DNA of 7,143 nt from the NCBI RefSeq assembly GCF_937906905.1, contig NZ_CALERY010000013.1:1-7143 (forward strand). Direction: 5' to 3'. The notes beneath the pieces are model-generated. The model saw nothing but the letters and a program-made list of their open reading frames with translations. It did no database searches and was not told the DNA's origin. Shown here piece by piece: positions 6,188 to 7,143 of the stretch. A program made the position numbers and the translations under genes. Source of the DNA: an uncultured Helicobacter sp. (GTDB lineage: Bacteria; Campylobacterota; Campylobacteria; Campylobacterales; Helicobacteraceae). The stretch's first letter is position 1. Each line of letters begins with the position of its first letter.

Positions 6188-6794
6188 ATGAATGCTTATG
6201 CTGCGCTTGCTTGGCTAAATTTTTTCATCGCTGATGTTAGAGATGGGCTTGGTCCTTATCTTGGCGTGTTTTTAAAGGGCATCAATTTGGCGAATCGCAT
6301 ATCGGGCTTACAAGTGCGTCTTTATGTGCGTTAATTTTTGGGATTCCACTTGGGATTTTCATTGATAAAACGCGTTTTAAGCGTGGGATTATTGCATTGT
6401 GTATTGTGGGGATTGTCCTAGCCACAGGGGCAAATTATTTTTATCCGCATTTTATTTTTACGCTTATGGCTCAAATTGCCATTGCCTTATGCGCGGTGTG
6501 TCTTGCTCCCGCTTTTAGTGCTATCACGCTTGGGATTGTGGGGCAAAGGGATATAGCAGGCAAGTCAGCCTAAATGAAGCCTATAAGCACGCAGGGACAG
6601 CCTTTAGCGCGGGGCTTAGTTTTGTATTTGCGCTGTATTATGGAATATGTCTATCTTATGGGAGTTGCACTTTTTGAGCTTATCGTGCGTGGTGGTGTGG
6701 CTGCGCATTTTGATGGAGTTGCTGGAATGGTGATTGTGCAGATTCTAGATGGTGTGAGGGCTGGGGTATAGAGTTTTGTATGCTAGGGATTCTA
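6188..6794 (+). pseudogene. Decayed major facilitator superfamily permease
   Basis: Remnants of one MFS transporter in successive frames. Segment 1 starts at ATG 6188 with MNAYAALAWLNFFIADVRDG and GPYLGVFLKG, then goes out of frame near 6275 (TTTTTAAAGGG); read straight on it stops at 6334. Segment 2, one frame over, continues KGHQFGESHIGLTSA, then IFGIPLGIFIDKTRFKRG and APAFSAITLGIVGQRDIAGK, stopping at 6571-6573. Segment 3, in the third frame from about 6558, gives VSLNEAYKHAGTAFSAGLSF and stops at 6675-6677. Segment 4 (about 6640-6771) carries a hydrophobic piece and then GMVIVQILDGVRAGV, which resembles the fourth quarter of such permeases, so much of the second half is deleted. A last shift yields GIEFCMLGIL up to 6794. 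An intact relative would be about 400 aa. The strong GGGGGG ribosome site and 10-base gap after arsB show it was once translated in the same unit. Substrate unknown. Confidence 0.85.
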
Positions 6795-7056
6795 AAAAAT
6801 ATAAAAGAGTAAGTAAGTGGATTCTACGGAAAAGCCAAAAATGTAAAAAGCCTAAATTCTAAAACACTAGCAAAGGATTCTAGGGTTTGAGCTTGTATGT
6901 TGTTTTGTTGTTGCTTATAGATTGCCACACGGATTTTCAATCCGCTCGCAATGACGAGTCAAACACTGAAAAACTCACAGGCGACAAGATTTTAAAAAGT
7001 GGATTCTAAAGTTGGATTCTAGGGTAAAAGCCCATTTTGTAGCTAAAGGATTCTAG
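6787..7056 (+). repeat. Cluster of GGATTCTA words
   Basis: Six direct copies of GGATTCTA in about 270 bases: 6787-6794, 6819-6826, 6875-6882, 7001-7008, 7014-7021 and 7048-7055. Three of them continue to GGATTCTAG. Spacing is irregular (13 to 126 nt), so this is a clustered dispersed word and not a tandem array. Confidence 0.75.
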
Positions 7057-7143
7057 GATTTGCGATGAGAAAACAAGGCGTAGCCGCAGTTTCTTTAGTA
7101 AATCGGGGTTTTTCAAGCGCGTGCAAGGGCGCATACTAGAGCG
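6795..7143. other. Non-coding, repeat-rich spacer
   Basis: No supported gene. It holds a REP-like palindrome (6921-6955), several GGATTCTA words, and A/T-rich stretches. A 42-codon minus-strand frame (7006-7134) is open but has no Shine-Dalgarno sequence or recognisable domain. The last 70 bases, beginning near AAACAAGGCGTAGCC (7071-7085), are richer in GC and may be the edge of another repeat or feature that continues beyond the window. Confidence 0.6.
6921..6955. repeat. REP-like palindromic element, copy 2
   Basis: Outer arms ATTGC (6921-6925) and GCAAT (6948-6952) pair perfectly; the inner stem is GGATT (6931-6935) with AATCC (6939-6943) around TTC. It ends with GCTCGCAATGAC (6944-6955), identical to the end of copy 1 at 87-98. 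The inner stems of the two copies differ completely in sequence yet both pair, which suggests selection for the fold. Confidence 0.75.

Noticed and set aside
6574..6771. Separate 65-aa plus-strand gene starting at ATG 6574
   Set aside because: The first part is an out-of-frame reading of the MFS segment NEAYKHAGTAFSAG, and the rest is the shifted continuation of the same pseudogene; there is no independent ribosome site.

Overview
The window looks like a chromosomal segment from a Helicobacter-type Campylobacterota, probably an enterohepatic species. The reasons are the close motif-by-motif match of the CadA P-type ATPase to the H. pylori protein as I remember it, the TGnTAtAAT-style promoters without a clear -35 box, the moderate GC (mid-40s by eye), and the many GATTCTAG/CTAGAATC words and REP-like palindromes. 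No database was searched, so species-level assignment is open.

Layout. Positions 1-247 are non-coding with one REP-like palindrome. thrC (threonine synthase, minus strand) fills 248-1711. A divergent promoter region (1712-1863) serves thrC leftwards and, rightwards, a two-gene unit: an unrecognised 81-aa protein (1864-2109), then cadA (2111-4324), a Zn/Cd/Co-type P1B exporter whose start codon follows the previous stop by one base. A short convergent intergenic stretch with two overlapping small inverted repeats leads to msrB (minus, 4434-4802), a free-standing methionine-R-sulfoxide reductase. A second divergent intergenic region (4803-4899) holds a perfect 10-bp-arm inverted repeat, a likely operator shared by msrB and arsB. 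arsB (4900-6177) is an ArsB-family arsenite efflux permease. Ten bases downstream is the wreck of a major facilitator (MFS) permease (6188 to about 6794), with at least three frame changes, internal loss of much of the second half and loss of the C-terminus. The last 350 bases are non-coding, with a second REP-like palindrome and a cluster of GGATTCTA words.

Functionally, three of the intact genes (cadA, msrB, arsB) handle metal, metalloid and oxidative stress, next to a housekeeping amino-acid gene. The most interesting points are the shared msrB/arsB palindrome, the strongly over-represented 8-mer GATTCTAG (14 copies found by eye, about 0.2 expected), its concentration in spacer DNA and in what look like indel-tolerant loops of CadA, and the unknown small protein tied to cadA. 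I saw no CRISPR array, tRNA, rRNA, insertion sequence or clear new multi-gene system.
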